From an uncultured bacterium (GTDB lineage: Bacteria; Gemmatimonadota; Gemmatimonadetes; Longimicrobiales; RSA9): DNA of 6,969 nucleotides. Positions 6,506-6,969 of this stretch are shown piece by piece; the stretch's first letter is position 1; each line of letters starts with the position of its first letter. The translations under genes were made by a program, and so were the position numbers. The DNA lies in NCBI GenBank assembly GCA_937889645.1, contig CALBZE010000026.1, positions 1-6,969 of the forward strand, written 5' to 3'. Under the pieces are notes generated by a model. It was not told the origin of the DNA. It saw nothing but the letters and a program-made list of their open reading frames with translations, and made no database searches.

Positions 6506-6969
6506 TTACCCGATCCTCACCACCACCTTGCCCAGATGGTGCCTCTCCACCGCCTCCATCGCCTTCCCGATCTCCTCGAGCGCGAACACCCCGGCCACAT
6601 GCACCTCGAACGGCCCGCGCTCGACCAGGCGGTTCAGGCGCTCCATGACGTCGGGGGCGGGATCGCCGTCGTACCCCTGGAGCCGGACCCCCTCGACGGC
6701 CTCGGGCTCGGGCTCGACCCCGTGGGGGTAGGCGGCGCGGCCGCCCTTGCGGAGGGTGGAGAGGACGAGCTGGGCGACGTCGCCGCCCACGGTGAGGAGT
6801 GCGGCGTCGAGGCCGTCGGGCGCGAACTCGCGGGCGGCCGCGACGACGTCGCCTTCACGGCCGTCCACGACCGCGTCCGCGCCGAGCCGCCGGGCCAGCT
6901 CCACGCCGTCCGGGCCGGACGCGACGGCCAGCACGCGGGCGCCCATCAGCCGGGCGAACTGCACCGCCG
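6506..6969 (-). CDS. Medium-chain dehydrogenase/quinone oxidoreductase family protein, C-terminal half (partial, 5' end beyond right edge)
   Basis: About 154 codons are visible, open to the right edge. The GTG at 6964 is an internal valine of the usual AVQFAR helix, not a start. The sequence follows the Rossmann-fold half of medium-chain NAD(P)-dependent alcohol dehydrogenases and quinone oxidoreductases: AVQFARLMGARVLAV, LARRLGADAVVDGRE, GLDAALLTVGG, LRKGGRAAYPHG, and the standard ending ALEEIGKAMEAVERHHLGKVVVRIG. The catalytic/zinc domain and most of the nucleotide-binding glycine motif are off the window, so the substrate and zinc dependence cannot be judged. The stop is TAA at 6508-6506. 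G+C is much higher (about 75-80% in sampled rows) than in the BREX genes, with strong G/C third positions, so this looks like a resident chromosomal gene. It has no known link to BREX and is separated from it by 399 bp. Confidence 0.87.
   Translation of the reverse strand, partial: AVQFARLMGARVLAVASGPDGVELARRLGADAVVDGREGDVVAAAREFAPDGLDAALLTVGGDVAQLVLSTLRKGGRAAYPHGVEPEPEAVEGVRLQGYDGDPAPDVMERLNRLVERGPFEVHVAGVFALEEIGKAMEAVERHHLGKVVVRIG

Noticed and set aside
6396..6731. 111-codon plus-strand frame overlapping the dehydrogenase end
   Set aside because: More than half of it is antisense to the dehydrogenase gene, and its translation is a proline/serine/arginine-rich shadow.
1..6969. CRISPR array, tRNA, insertion sequence ends or direct repeats
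   Set aside because: None was found: coding sequence covers nearly all of the window, and the one intergenic interval shows no repeated unit, cloverleaf or transposase remnant.

Overview
This window is almost entirely a leftward-transcribed (minus strand) BREX phage-defence operon. In transcription order it reads brxE, brxA, brxB, brxC and then the beginning of a pglX-type gene that runs off the left edge. A brxE-like gene at the head of a brxA-brxB-brxC-pglX series is the known layout of type 6 BREX. The remaining type 6 components (pglZ, brxD, brxHI) would be expected further left, outside the window. The four complete genes are packed tightly: TGA-G-GTG between brxE and brxA, a 35-nt overlap between brxA and brxB, 13 nt between brxB and brxC, and an ATGA overlap between brxC and the pglX-type gene. 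They were therefore probably co-transcribed and translationally coupled.

At the right end (6506-6969), also on the minus strand, lies the 3' half of a medium-chain dehydrogenase/quinone oxidoreductase gene unrelated to defence. Its base composition is about 75-80% G+C in sampled 60-base rows, against roughly 53-70% in rows from the BREX genes. This suggests a high-GC host chromosome and a defence operon brought in from elsewhere, with the junction in or near the 400-bp gene-free interval 6107-6505. That interval holds a few short inverted repeats and presumably the operon promoter, but no convincing gene or sigma70-type promoter. The organism cannot be named from this sequence. A high-GC bacterium is certain, and the lineage is left open.

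The most unusual point is the pglX-type gene. A normal PglX is about 1,200 residues, with the SAM-dependent adenine methyltransferase in the N-terminal half. Here the reading frame begins at an ATG overlapping the brxC stop and reaches, after only about 48 residues, the PGSPFAYWVS segment that normally lies in the second half of PglX. The methyltransferase half is missing from this position. It may be encoded by a separate gene beyond the left edge, moved to the C-terminus, or lost. If it is real, this is a split or methylase-less variant of BREX.
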